A stretch of DNA of 64,000 nucleotides from Rhodocyclaceae bacterium (GCA_028869135.1 JAGWTC010000011.1:26922-90921); one strand, 5' to 3'; counted from the first letter of the stretch, positions 8,225-15,944 are shown. Notes: generated from the letters alone by a model not told the origin. Numbers and translations: made by a program.

Positions 8225-8927
8225 AGCAGGCCTCCCTTGCCATAGTCGCTTCCGATGTGGTGCGGCGGCCGGTAGGCGTGTTGCTGCCACCTCGCAGCTT
8301 TGCCCAATCGGTGCGCACGGCCTCCATGAATGCGGCGTCATGGTCGGCATAGACATAGCCTTTCGCCGCGCATTTGGCCTTGAAGGCGTCTAGGTGCTCA
8401 TCGAGTCGGTCATACCCCTTGGAGATTGCCCAGACTTTTACTCGCTCCGAAATTTGAAAGTCAGCAGGGACTGGCCGCTTCGTTTTTCGCGTGCGCGCAG
8501 TAGGGGGTTTATTTACTGACGGTTCTATGACGGTTCTATTGACGGTTTGGGTCGCATGGGTGCTACCCGTCTCGCCGCATCCATGCGACCCGTCTAGTGC
8601 ATCGGTGCGACCCGTCGCATTGGCGCTACCCGTCGCATCAGTGCTACCCCTGAGCGCTTCGAGATTGATCCGATATTGCCGAGTTGCACCTGGCGCTCCG
8701 CCCATGATGTTGCCCGTCAGCACGACGATGCCCTCCTCGATCAGAGAATGGACAACTCGTTGCGCTTGCGACCGGGACAACCTAACCCGCTTCGAGATTG
8801 AGGCGATGGATGGCCAGCAGTTGCCGCAATCATCAGCCCAATCAGCTAGCGCGAGGAGGGCAAGCAGGCCGGAACCGTTGCCGGGGTATCCATCCCACAC
8901 AAGCGTCATGACGCGGATGCTCATCAT
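8163..8927 (-). CDS. Lambda O-like replication initiator with N-terminal helix-turn-helix
   Basis: This 254-residue protein has an N-terminal winged-helix region (about 15-95) with WPSIASISKRVRLSRSQAQR as the HTH. It is followed by a low-complexity linker (about 95-140) rich in GST/GSA-x-AT hexads. The C-terminal part (about 150-225) has the W-x-rich pattern seen in phage replication proteins. The linker is encoded by five 18-bp iterons, the arrangement of lambda O where the origin lies inside the gene. It overlaps orf128 by 4 nt (ATGA) and dnaC-like by 62 bp. ATG codons at 8927 and 8924 are both possible starts. Confidence 0.72.
   Translation of the reverse strand: MMSIRVMTLVWDGYPGNGSGLLALLALADWADDCGNCWPSIASISKRVRLSRSQAQRVVHSLIEEGIVVLTGNIMGGAPGATRQYRINLEALRGSTDATGSANATGRTDALDGSHGCGETGSTHATQTVNRTVIEPSVNKPPTARTRKTKRPVPADFQISERVKVWAISKGYDRLDEHLDAFKAKCAAKGYVYADHDAAFMEAVRTDWAKLRGGSNTPTGRRTTSEATMAREACYERPETIHRAEQDRGMRQAW
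8517..8649. other. Putative replication origin: iterons inside rep
   Basis: Five 18-bp units close to GTCGCATnnGTGCtACCC start at 8551, 8574, 8596, 8614 and 8632. The last three are head-to-tail with no gap; the first two have 5- and 4-bp spacers. Beside them are three TGACGGTT copies (8517, 8528, 8540) in a less GC-rich stretch. Iterons next to a less GC-rich tract, all inside an O-like initiator gene, match the lambda-type origin plan. Confidence 0.7.
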
Positions 8928-9310
8928 GCCGCCTTCCGCTCAATCTCGACCCGCGCCGTCTCTTCGGCATATTGCCGACCTCGGGCCCCGGCACGCTGAA
9001 TGGCCGACTCAGGCAAGGAGTAGATACCGATAGTCGCGGGACGGCCGGCATCGGACGTTTTGACCGTTTCCTCGCGCATGTCGATCGGCCAGCCCAAGCC
9101 TCGCAGGACATAGATGTGGTGGCTCAGGCGTGCGCTACCGAAGCGCAGCCAGCAATCTAGGTGCGAGAGCCTTTCACCGCGCAGATGGGCGCCGAGTACG
9201 CGCCCCTTGACGGAGTTCGGGTCGGGGTAGCAGAATTCGGCGAGTAGGTTGCTTTGCTGTGCCGACTCGCCCCCATGGCCGGGGGCGTTGTCATTTCTGG
9301 GGGCCGTCAT
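8924..9310 (-). CDS. Island protein, possible winged-helix, 128 aa
   Basis: This soluble 128-residue protein has a helix-rich middle (about 33-75: LGAHLRGERLSHLDCWLRFG then LSHHIYVLRGLGWPI) that reads like a small winged-helix domain found in phage accessory proteins. The family is not recognised with certainty. Its ATG overlaps the alpA stop (TAATG) and its TGA overlaps the rep start (ATGA), so it is translated as part of the alpA-orf128-rep-dnaC unit. A role in replication control or excision is only inferred from position. Confidence 0.65.
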   Translation of the reverse strand: MTAPRNDNAPGHGGESAQQSNLLAEFCYPDPNSVKGRVLGAHLRGERLSHLDCWLRFGSARLSHHIYVLRGLGWPIDMREETVKTSDAGRPATIGIYSLPESAIQRAGARGRQYAEETARVEIERKAA

Positions 9311-9528
9311 TACGCGGCCTCTTTGCCATCTGCGCCCAGATGTTCAATCAGGGCATTGATGTCGGCAGCACGCCATGCGGTCACACGCTCGCCCAGCTTG
9401 ACCGGCTTGGGAGCCTTCCCAGTACGGCACCATTCCCACCAGGTCGAACGGGAAACTGGGATGAGTTTGAGAACTTGTGGAAGCCGGACAAAACCCGTTA
9501 TCGGGTGCGGTTGAGTAGTAGCAGCCAT
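9310..9528 (-). CDS. alpA: AlpA-family regulator/excisionase
   Basis: The 72-residue AlpA-type protein has the pattern FVRLPQVLKLIPVSRSTWW, then CRTGKAPKPVKLG and AWRAADINALIEHL, the MerR-like HTH of this family. AlpA proteins activate satellite or prophage genes and often act as recombination directionality factors for P4-type integrases. A very good ribosome site (AAAGGAGG, 6 nt before ATG) is present. It heads the replication operon of the island. Confidence 0.9.
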   Translation of the reverse strand: MAATTQPHPITGFVRLPQVLKLIPVSRSTWWEWCRTGKAPKPVKLGERVTAWRAADINALIEHLGADGKEAA

Positions 9529-9623
9529 GTATGCCCTCCTTTGGGCGTTGTTGGTCTGCTACGAAGACTATTTACGGCTTAGGACCGAGTCACTGCCAAG
9601 ATGTGGGGGGAGATAATGCAGTG

Positions 9624-10193
9624 CTACCCCTCAAGTAGCTTGCCCTTGTTTCGCAGTGCGTATGCCACCTGGCTTGTGGTTACTTTTCGCTTTGGAATAG
9701 CCGGGCTGAAACTGAATTCCGGTTCATCGCTCGGATCATATGGACCGTTGATCAGCAAATGATCGAACGCTTTGTTGTTCTTGTCGATCAGTAAATTCAA
9801 CCAATCGACAAACTCATCCACCTTCCCTTCGGTAAGCGTTACGTCATTCATAGTCGCAGTTGCAGCTATCCAGCGGGAGGTGAATTTGCTCTTTGAAGGC
9901 TTGCCCGGCACAAGTACCTTTGCGAACAATTGAGCCCCGGACTTTGCGCCCTCTTTGTGCGGCTTGGTATGCAAGGCCTTAGCGATTAAGCGCAGCTCCG
10001 CTATATCCAAGAAGCTGCTCATCCCTGTATCGAGTAGCGCCCTGTGATTCTTCTCGATAGTCTCGGCAAGGCTGTAGAGTGTTGCGGACAGCATAGTGGC
10101 AAGCTGCTCCGCCTCTTCAATGTCTCCCTCGCTGACCCAACGTGCTCGAGTTCCTGCCTCAAGGTGACACGGGTTCTTGAATATCTTTTCCAT
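9624..10193 (-). CDS. Island hypothetical protein, 189 aa
   Basis: This is a mostly helical soluble protein with no signal peptide or membrane segment. Notable stretches are EEAEQLATMLSATLYSLAETI (about 26-46) and a basic C-terminus (KRKVTTSQVAYALRNKG). A GGGAG ribosome site precedes the ATG. It is less GC-rich than host genes. It lies between the integrase-side ORFs and alpA. I do not recognise it; immunity or helper-interaction functions are typical for this position in satellites, but nothing in the sequence proves it. Confidence 0.6.
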   Translation of the reverse strand: MEKIFKNPCHLEAGTRARWVSEGDIEEAEQLATMLSATLYSLAETIEKNHRALLDTGMSSFLDIAELRLIAKALHTKPHKEGAKSGAQLFAKVLVPGKPSKSKFTSRWIAATATMNDVTLTEGKVDEFVDWLNLLIDKNNKAFDHLLINGPYDPSDEPEFSFSPAIPKRKVTTSQVAYALRNKGKLLEG

Positions 10194-10288
10194 CCTGCGC
10201 TCCCTTAGCGCCCCTTGAATGAGGAGCCGCGCCGGCCGGGTCAGGGGTCCCGGTTTTCGCCCCGTCGGGCTAGGCGCGGCGTAAAGGG

Positions 10289-10591
10289 TCAGGCCTGGGC
10301 GTTCCTGAATGCCTTGAGCTCGTGCAGCGTGTATTGCGAGTAACGCTGCGACAGCCTTTCCAATTGCTCATCAGTGGCTAGCCGGCCGATAACCAGATGG
10401 GTTGGCCCATCGCTGGCCTGTTCGGCGCCGGCCTCGCTTTCGTCCCAGAATGAGGCGCATCTGGCATCGTCTGATCGAACCAGAATTGCTCGTGTGTCAC
10501 GGAAGGCGTCCGCCTCTTGCAGCATTTGATGCTCAATGCGGAGGCTTTCAGTCATATGCCGATTTATTGCATTGATGGCGCTCTTAAGCAT
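10289..10591 (-). CDS. Island hypothetical protein, 100 aa
   Basis: The start at 10591 is preceded by GGAG about 8 nt upstream; the frame is open 7 codons further. It overlaps the 3' end of orf97 by 8 bp, indicating coupled translation. The product is a soluble acidic helical protein with no motif I can name. Confidence 0.55.
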   Translation of the reverse strand: MLKSAINAINRHMTESLRIEHQMLQEADAFRDTRAILVRSDDARCASFWDESEAGAEQASDGPTHLVIGRLATDEQLERLSQRYSQYTLHELKAFRNAQA

Positions 10592-10877
10592 GGTTTTCTC
10601 CAGGCTGTACACCGACCATTGCCGGCTGCTTTAGCAAGGTCTCCACGTTGTCGTAGTGCTTGAGCGCCAACGGCAAGAGCGCCTCATGGCGTAGCGTCTC
10701 CAGATGGACAATCATGCGCTCGGCGGCGTCCATCGCCTTCTCTGTCTCGGGGTACGCACGGCCGATCTGCGCCAGCATAGTGCGAATGTCGCGTGATGAA
10801 AGCTCGACTTCGCCGACCTCGGGAATCACTTGCGCAGGCACGGATACAGCACGCCCTATAGAATCCAGTCCAGCCAT
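10584..10877 (-). CDS. Island hypothetical protein, 97 aa
   Basis: The start at 10877 follows AAGGAG by about 8 nt and is preferred over the upstream frame to 10943. The second half (about 33-75) is strongly helical and may form a coiled coil. No known domain is recognised. The gene sits between the integrase and orf100 and overlaps the latter. Confidence 0.55.
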   Translation of the reverse strand: MAGLDSIGRAVSVPAQVIPEVGEVELSSRDIRTMLAQIGRAYPETEKAMDAAERMIVHLETLRHEALLPLALKHYDNVETLLKQPAMVGVQPGENHA

Positions 10878-10909
10878 CTCGTAACTCCTTTGTAGTTGCG
10901 TTGTGGTTA

Positions 10910-10944
10910 GGTGCCGTGGCCGTCTCGAACACGGCCGCGGCACC
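10910..10944. repeat. 14-bp GC-rich hairpin between int and orf97
   Basis: GGTGCCGTGGCCGT and ACGGCCGCGGCACC pair over 14 bp with one G-T wobble and a 7-nt loop. The same TGCCGTGGCC core occurs at 6263-6275 and in the inverted repeat at 6524-6564, so it is a repeated element of the island. No T-run is present on either side. Confidence 0.5.
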
Positions 10945-10959
10945 GTCTGCCTGAGTCCG

Positions 10960-12177
10960 TCAGGCGGCGGTCTTGCCCTGCAGTTGGATAACCTCGGCGC
11001 CGGCTTTTAGCTTGTCTAGGTAGTCGGCCCATAGTTGCATCATCTGCTTACGCTCCTTGAGGAACTTCGTGCGGTTGTAGGCCGTGCCTAAGTTGTCCGT
11101 TACCCGGTGCGCCAGTTGGTGCTCGATCACCTCGGGCTTCTGGTGAAGCTCCTCATGCAGGATCGTCCGCGCCATTGCTCGGAAGCCGTGGCCAGTAATC
11201 TCGGTTTTGGTGTCATAGCCCATGCGGCGCAGAGCTGCATTGACGGCTGCATCGCTCATGGGGCGGCTTGCCGTACGTGCGCCGGGGAAAACATACCGCC
11301 CGTCGCCTGTCAGGGCTTTCAGGTGTTCCAGAGCGGCCACGGCTTGTGTGGAGAGAGGCACAAGGTGCTCGGTATTGGTCTTGCTGACGGTATAGCGCCA
11401 CTCGGCTTTGTCTAGGTCGATATGCGCCCACTCTGCTGTCCTCAGTTCGCCAGGGCGTACAAACAGCATGGGGGAGAGGCGTAGGGCAGCTTGCACCTGG
11501 TATGAGCCTTTGAAGGCATCAATGGCCCGGAGTAGGGCGCTAACTTCTTTTGGGTCTGTAATTGCGGCAAAGTGCGTGGTTTTCTCGGCCGGCAGAGCGC
11601 CGCGCAGGTCACCGGTAGGGTCGCGCTCAGCCCGACCGGTTGCTATGGCGTAGCGAAACACTTGGCCAAGGTCGTGCTTGGCTTTGTGGGCGGTATGGAT
11701 GGCGCCACGGCTCGCAATCTTGCGGAGTACGGCAAGGATGTCGGGGGCGGTTATTTCGGCGATAGGGCGTTTGCCTAGCCACGGCAGTACGTTGTTTTCT
11801 AGCCGGGCCTTGGTGTTCTTCAGGGTATTGGCCGCCAGCTTGCTACGGACTACGCCAAGCCATTCCTCGGCCACAGCGGAGAGGCTGTTTTCTGCCAGCA
11901 GGCGGCGCTCGGCTTTTTTCTTCTGCTTTTGTTCGCCGGGGTCGATTCCGTCAGATAGCAGGCTACGGGCTTCGTCGCGTTTGGCGCGAGCCTGTTTCAA
12001 CGTGGTATCCGGATAGACGCCTAGTGCCAGCGTCTTTTGCTTGCCGGCGAAGCGGTAGTTGATGCGCCAGTACTTTCCGGTTTGATTGACCAGTAGGTAC
12101 AGGCCGCGCTCATCGGTGAGCTTGTAGGGCTTGTCCGTGGCCTTCGCCGTTCTAACCGTCGTTTCTGCCAGTGCCAT
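10960..12177 (-). CDS. int: P4-type tyrosine integrase
   Basis: The 405-residue site-specific recombinase has the N-terminal arm-binding domain (about 1-85, DUF4102-like: KLTDERGLYLLV, KTLALGVYPDTTL). A core-binding domain spans about 95-195, followed by the catalytic domain. Visible catalytic residues are Arg241 (RPGELR), Lys266, His330 and Arg333 (GHGFR), His357 (LAHR) and Tyr367. GGAGG precedes the start. The gene lies 173 bp from tRNA-Arg and reads away from it, as usual for elements inserted in a tRNA 3' end. It appears intact, so excision could still be possible. Confidence 0.96.
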   Translation of the reverse strand: MALAETTVRTAKATDKPYKLTDERGLYLLVNQTGKYWRINYRFAGKQKTLALGVYPDTTLKQARAKRDEARSLLSDGIDPGEQKQKKKAERRLLAENSLSAVAEEWLGVVRSKLAANTLKNTKARLENNVLPWLGKRPIAEITAPDILAVLRKIASRGAIHTAHKAKHDLGQVFRYAIATGRAERDPTGDLRGALPAEKTTHFAAITDPKEVSALLRAIDAFKGSYQVQAALRLSPMLFVRPGELRTAEWAHIDLDKAEWRYTVSKTNTEHLVPLSTQAVAALEHLKALTGDGRYVFPGARTASRPMSDAAVNAALRRMGYDTKTEITGHGFRAMARTILHEELHQKPEVIEHQLAHRVTDNLGTAYNRTKFLKERKQMMQLWADYLDKLKAGAEVIQLQGKTAA

Positions 12178-12193
12178 GATGGGGCCTCCAAAG

Positions 12194-12251
12194 AAATACC
12201 ATCACACCTTTTCAGGTACCAACACAAATACCATCAGAGTTGATGGTATTT
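12194..12251. repeat. Arm-type site cluster, right end
   Basis: AAATACCATCA occurs at 12194-12204 and 12226-12236, with an inverted copy TGATGGTATTT at 12241-12251. The last two form an 11-bp inverted repeat with GAGT between. The unit recurs at the left end (6104-6114). This is the expected place for integrase arm sites and for control of int. Confidence 0.6.
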
Positions 12252-12345
12252 CATTGGACAAGTATAGACGGTATTGGACGGCAGATGCGCTTTAAATGGC
12301 CTTTTTAAAAGGATTTTCGGACGCTATTGGATTCTGTTGGAAGTG

Positions 12346-12372
12346 GATTTGGCGCCCCGTGGTGGAATCGAA
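12346..12372. repeat. tRNA-proximal attachment site (att right)
   Basis: This 27-bp direct repeat partner of 6015-6040 overlaps the CCA end, the acceptor 3' strand and part of the T-arm of tRNA-Arg(CCT). The island lies on its left. Confidence 0.85.
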
Positions 12373-12424
12373 CCACCAATTGACCCTTAGGAGGGGCCGG
12401 TTATATCCATTTAACTAACGAGGC
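12350..12424 (-). tRNA. tRNA-Arg, anticodon CCT
   Basis: Read on the minus strand the cloverleaf closes well. The acceptor is GCCTCGT/ACGGGGC and the D-stem is GTT/AAC. The anticodon stem is GGCCC/GGGTC (one G-T pair) with loop CTCCTAA (anticodon CCT). The T-stem is GGTGG/CCACC with loop TTCGATT. Discriminator G is followed by an encoded CCA at 12350-12352. It is the integration target of the island, whose border repeat keeps the gene whole. Confidence 0.95.
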
Positions 12425-12530
12425 GCAGGCCAGCCTTGCACTGGCGCGGCCCGCATTATATCGCGTGGCCCCGGCGGCTTATCGAACGGCCCCTTATAAT
12501 TACGGCATTCCCCTTCGCGGTGCTGTTGCC

Positions 12531-13055
12531 ATGCGCAAGTTGCTGACCTTTTTTCTGCAGTTGTTTACCTTCTGGCTACCTGCAGCGCATGCGGCCGATG
12601 TGCCGATGGCGGGCTCATTGGCGCCGACTTTTGCGCTCAAGGATCAGGGCGGCAAGGTGCAGAAGCTCGAAGATTATCGTGGCAAGTGGGTGGTGCTGTA
12701 TTTCTATCCCAAGGACGATACGCCGGGCTGCACCGAAGAGGCCTGCAAGTTTCGCGACGACATGATGGAGATCACGCAAATGGGCGCCCAGGTGCTGGGC
12801 ATCAGCGTGGACGATTCGGCTTCACATGCAAAATTCGCCGCCAAGTACAATTTGCCGTTCCCATTGCTGGCGGATGAAGGCGGCACGACGGCCAAGGCCT
12901 ACGGGGCGTTTTCCGACTGGGGTCTGTTCGGCATCGCCAAGCGCTACACTTATCTGATCGACCCGCAGGGCAGGATTGCCAAGGTTTATCTCAAGGTCGA
13001 CACCTCCAAACATTCGGCGGACATCATCGCCGACCTGAAGGCCCTGCGAAAATAA
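12531..13055 (+). CDS. Exported PrxQ/BCP-type peroxiredoxin
   Basis: Thiol peroxidase of the AhpC/TSA superfamily, here with a Sec signal peptide (MRKLLTFFLQLF to AHA, cleavage after residue 21), so probably periplasmic. The peroxidatic Cys67 lies in DTPGCTEE and a second Cys72 five residues on gives the atypical 2-Cys PrxQ pattern. I chose the start at 12531 because it yields the clean signal peptide; the frame is open to 12465. It stands alone, divergent from the tRNA. A second, cytoplasmic bcp is at 37516-37980. Confidence 0.9.
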   Translation: MRKLLTFFLQLFTFWLPAAHAADVPMAGSLAPTFALKDQGGKVQKLEDYRGKWVVLYFYPKDDTPGCTEEACKFRDDMMEITQMGAQVLGISVDDSASHAKFAAKYNLPFPLLADEGGTTAKAYGAFSDWGLFGIAKRYTYLIDPQGRIAKVYLKVDTSKHSADIIADLKALRK

Positions 13056-13074
13056 GCTACCCCAGAATTTTTCG

Positions 13075-13170
13075 CTAATCGAGGCTTCGCCCCGCAGTCG
13101 TTGCTCAGCCTTCAGGCTTGCTCAATTGTGTGCCTTGGCCCGTTCGGGCTGAGCAGGTCGAAGCCGTACT
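13075..13170. repeat. Intergenic REP-like sequence
   Basis: The gap between the peroxiredoxin and uup contains GAGGCTTCGCCCCGC and CCGTTCGGGCTGAGCAGG followed by TCGAAGCC. The second sequence resembles a widespread extragenic element of proteobacterial genomes (GTTCGGGCTGAG...GTCGAAGC). The inverted GGCTTCG/CGAAGCC pair may fold. The call is by recall of the motif. Confidence 0.4.
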
Positions 13171-13185
13171 CACTTTCAATCTATC

Positions 13186-15135
13186 GTGCCCCTCTTAAGT
13201 CTCACTAACGGCTGTCTCGCCTTCGGGCATGTGGCGCTGCTCGACCATGCCGATCTGCAAATTGATGCCGGCGAGAAGCTGGCGCTGATCGGCCGTAATG
13301 GCAGCGGAAAATCCAGCTTGCTGCGCTCGCTGCTGGGCGAGGCGTCTCTCGACGACGGCCAGATCTGGCGTGCGCCCGGTTTGCGCGTCGCCTATGTGCC
13401 GCAGGAGCCGCTCTTCGAGCCGGGCGACAAGATTTTCGATGTGGTGGCGTCGGGCATGGGCGACGCGGCGCGTCTGCTGGTGGATTATCACGAGGCGACG
13501 CAGCGCGTAGCGCGCGACGATTCGACCGCGGCCATCGAGCATATGATGGCGCTGCAAGCCGAGCTTGAAGCGATCGACGGCTGGAACTTGACGACCAGGG
13601 TCGAGCAGATGCTCAGCGTGTTGAAGCTTGATGGCGACGTGCAGGTCGGCACCTTGTCCGGCGGCGGCATCAAGCGCGTGGCGCTGGCGCGCGCGCTGGT
13701 GAGCGAGCCGGATCTGCTGCTGCTCGACGAGCCGACCAACCATCTCGATCTGGCCGGCATCCTGTGGCTGGAGGCGTTGATCAAGGACTTCTCCGGGGCC
13801 GTGGTGGTGATTACGCACGACCGCAGTTTCCTGGACAGCATCGCCACGCGCATCATCGAGCTGGATCGCGGCCACCTGGTCAGCTTCCCCGGCAGCTTTG
13901 CCGAATATCAGAAGCGCAAGGCACAGATGCTGGCGGACGAGGCGGTGGTAAATGCCAAGTTCGACAAGTTTCTGGCGCAGGAGGAGGTGTGGATACGCAA
14001 AGGCGTGGAGGCGCGCCGCACGCGCAACGAAGGTCGCGTTCTGCGCCTGGAGCAGTTGCGTCGCGATCGCGCCGAGCGCCGCGAACGGCAAGGCAAGGTG
14101 AACCTGGAATTGGCCCGTGGCGAGGCTTCGGGCAAGATGGTGGCCGAGCTGGAGCATGTCAGCAAGGCTTACGGGGAGCGCACCATTGTGCGCGATTTCA
14201 GTACCCGCATTCAGCGCGGCGACAAGATTGGCCTGATCGGCCGCAACGGCGCCGGCAAGACGACGCTGCTCAAGCTCGTGCTGGGCCAGCTTGAACCCGA
14301 CAGCGGCAGCGTGCGTCTGGGCAGCAAGATGGAGGTGGCGTATTTCGACCAGTTCCGTGAGCAGCTCGATCCTGAAGCTGCGATTGTCGATGTGATTTCG
14401 CCAGGTTCGGATTACGTCGAGATCAATGGCAAGAAAAAGCACGTCATCAGCTATCTCGAAGATTTTCTGTTTTCGGGCGCGCGTGCGCGTTCGCCGGTGC
14501 GCTCGCTGTCCGGCGGCGAGCGCAATCGCCTGCTGCTGGCGCGCCTGTTTGCCAAGCCGGCGAATGTGCTGGTGCTGGACGAACCGACCAACGATCTGGA
14601 TATCGAGACGCTGGAGCTGCTGGAAGCACTGCTGCAGGAATATGACGGCACGCTGTTCCTGGTCAGTCATGACCGTCGCTTTCTCGATAACGTGGTGACG
14701 CAGACCATCGTCGCCGAAGGAAGCGACGCAAACCCGGGTCTGTGGAAGGAGTACGTCGGCGGTTACGAGGACTGGTTGCGTCAGCGCCCCGAAGGCGGAA
14801 TATCGGCGATGCCCGGCGTCGGCGCTCCGATAGAGAAGCCGCTGGCGGCCGAGCAGCCGGCCAAGTCCGTATCGGATGCGGCCGCCAAGGCTGCCGCCAA
14901 ACCCGGCAAGAGCAAGCTGAGTTTCAAGGAGCAGAAGGAGCTCAACGATCTGCCGGCGCGCATTGCGACGCTGGAAAGCAGTGTTGCCGCATTGCAGGGC
15001 AGGCTGGCTGATCCGGCCCTTTACCAGAGTGGCGGCGACGAGGCGCGCAAGGTACAGGCGCAGCTTGAGGCTGACGAGGCGGGTTTGCTGGAAGCGCTGG
15101 AGCGCTGGGAAGTGCTGGAGGCGCGCAACCTCTAA
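13186..15135 (+). CDS. uup: ABC-F family ATPase, Uup type
   Basis: The 649-residue soluble protein has two tandem ABC ATPase domains and no membrane segments. Walker A motifs are GRNGSGKS (about 36-43) and GRNGAGKT. Signatures are LSGGGIKR and LSGGERNR. Each half has an LLLDEPTN or LVLDEPTN Walker B. The C-terminal Ala/Lys/Glu-rich region (about 545-649) is the coiled-coil DNA/ribosome-binding domain of Uup, so it is Uup rather than EttA or YheS. ABC-F proteins act on the ribosome; Uup loss also raises precise transposon excision. The start is a GTG at 13186 that begins the canonical first strand. Confidence 0.93.
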   Translation: MPLLSLTNGCLAFGHVALLDHADLQIDAGEKLALIGRNGSGKSSLLRSLLGEASLDDGQIWRAPGLRVAYVPQEPLFEPGDKIFDVVASGMGDAARLLVDYHEATQRVARDDSTAAIEHMMALQAELEAIDGWNLTTRVEQMLSVLKLDGDVQVGTLSGGGIKRVALARALVSEPDLLLLDEPTNHLDLAGILWLEALIKDFSGAVVVITHDRSFLDSIATRIIELDRGHLVSFPGSFAEYQKRKAQMLADEAVVNAKFDKFLAQEEVWIRKGVEARRTRNEGRVLRLEQLRRDRAERRERQGKVNLELARGEASGKMVAELEHVSKAYGERTIVRDFSTRIQRGDKIGLIGRNGAGKTTLLKLVLGQLEPDSGSVRLGSKMEVAYFDQFREQLDPEAAIVDVISPGSDYVEINGKKKHVISYLEDFLFSGARARSPVRSLSGGERNRLLLARLFAKPANVLVLDEPTNDLDIETLELLEALLQEYDGTLFLVSHDRRFLDNVVTQTIVAEGSDANPGLWKEYVGGYEDWLRQRPEGGISAMPGVGAPIEKPLAAEQPAKSVSDAAAKAAAKPGKSKLSFKEQKELNDLPARIATLESSVAALQGRLADPALYQSGGDEARKVQAQLEADEAGLLEALERWEVLEARNL

Positions 15136-15149
15136 GGCCGCACCGGGCC

Positions 15150-15944
15150 TTACAGCGAGAGGATGCGCTGGTAGGCGGCGATTCCGGCGGCGGCAACCGC
15201 GTTAATGCGATCGGCGGCATTGTTGTTCGCCGGCTGCGCTTGTGCCTGCGTCTGTGCGATCTGATCCTGCCGGTTTTGCTCGAACGCCTGCTGTTGTGCC
15301 TGAAGCTCGCTCGCGCGCGCGGTTTGCGTGTCGATGCCGCGGCTGATCTGACTGTTGCCATCGAGTTGCCGCGTCGTTGATTCCTGGACCTGACGACCGG
15401 CGCCGGTCAGCGCGTTGCCGACCTGCTGCAGGTTTGTTTGCAGCGCTTGCTGGAAACGCTGCTGGTCGATGCTCAAGGTGCCATCCTGATTGCGGTTGAT
15501 GCCGATCTGGCGCAATTGTTCCTGACTGCCATTGTCGAGCGTACGGCTCAACTGGCTGGCGGCGACCTGGGCACGCCCGTTGTCGGCCAGCGCACCGTTC
15601 TCGCGGCTGGTCACGCGGTTGGCAGCAGTCTGTGCGTTGTTGTAGGCGGCGACGAAATTCTGCGCCGCAGCACGTGCCTCCTCCGGCGTATTCGTGCTCT
15701 CGCTGTCGGCCAGCGTCTGGCTGCTTTGCTGCAGTTGCGCGGCGGACGAGCGGAGTTCGCCGAAAGCGGACAGCGTGACTTCTGTCGACGAACGCTGCCG
15801 GTCTAAGCGTTGGCTGGCCGCGTCCAGCGCCTGACCGACCGTATCGCCACCGGCGGCGGCAGACGGGCGCGTACGCTCGGTTTGTCCGAACGAGGCGGCG
15901 AAAAGCGATGCGCCGAGGCTGTCGGCAATATTGTTGAGCGTCAT
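15150..15944 (-). CDS. FliD C-terminal-like protein
   Basis: This 264-residue Gln/Ala/Asn-rich helical protein carries a segment (about 94-180: FVAAYNNAQT, then NGALADNGRAQVAASQLSRT, QIGINRNQDGTLSIDQQRF) following the C-terminal half of the flagellar filament cap FliD. The N-terminal FliD region is missing; FliD is normally 400 aa or more. It has no signal peptide. The start is supported by AGGA about 5 nt upstream. No flagellar genes are nearby. It may be a diverged flagellar accessory protein or a protein that kept the coiled-coil leg for another use. Confidence 0.6.
   Translation of the reverse strand: MTLNNIADSLGASLFAASFGQTERTRPSAAAGGDTVGQALDAASQRLDRQRSSTEVTLSAFGELRSSAAQLQQSSQTLADSESTNTPEEARAAAQNFVAAYNNAQTAANRVTSRENGALADNGRAQVAASQLSRTLDNGSQEQLRQIGINRNQDGTLSIDQQRFQQALQTNLQQVGNALTGAGRQVQESTTRQLDGNSQISRGIDTQTARASELQAQQQAFEQNRQDQIAQTQAQAQPANNNAADRINAVAAAGIAAYQRILSL

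Larger units (their letters stand above)
6015..12372. mobile_element. Integrated phage-satellite-like island at tRNA-Arg(CCT)
   Basis: The element spans about 6.36 kb between two copies of a 26/27-bp sequence that covers the 3' end of tRNA-Arg. It holds nine genes, all leftward: int, orf97, orf100, orf189, alpA, orf128, rep (O-like), dnaC-like and a baseplate-hub-like gene. The integrase lies next to the tRNA, as usual for P4-type elements. A 22-bp block is shared by both ends. There are no capsid, terminase, portal, lysis or conjugation genes, so mobilisation would need a helper. Gene content resembles PICI/PICMI-type satellites (int, alpA, replication module), but the exact set is not one I know. 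Confidence 0.82.

Noticed and set aside
8517..8649. CRISPR-like array
   Set aside because: Units are 18 bp, degenerate and mostly without spacers; they lie in a coding gene and have iteron character.
13195..14670. 491-codon open frame opposite uup
   Set aside because: It is antisense to a clear ABC-F gene, is a product of GC-rich third positions and has no ribosome site or domain.
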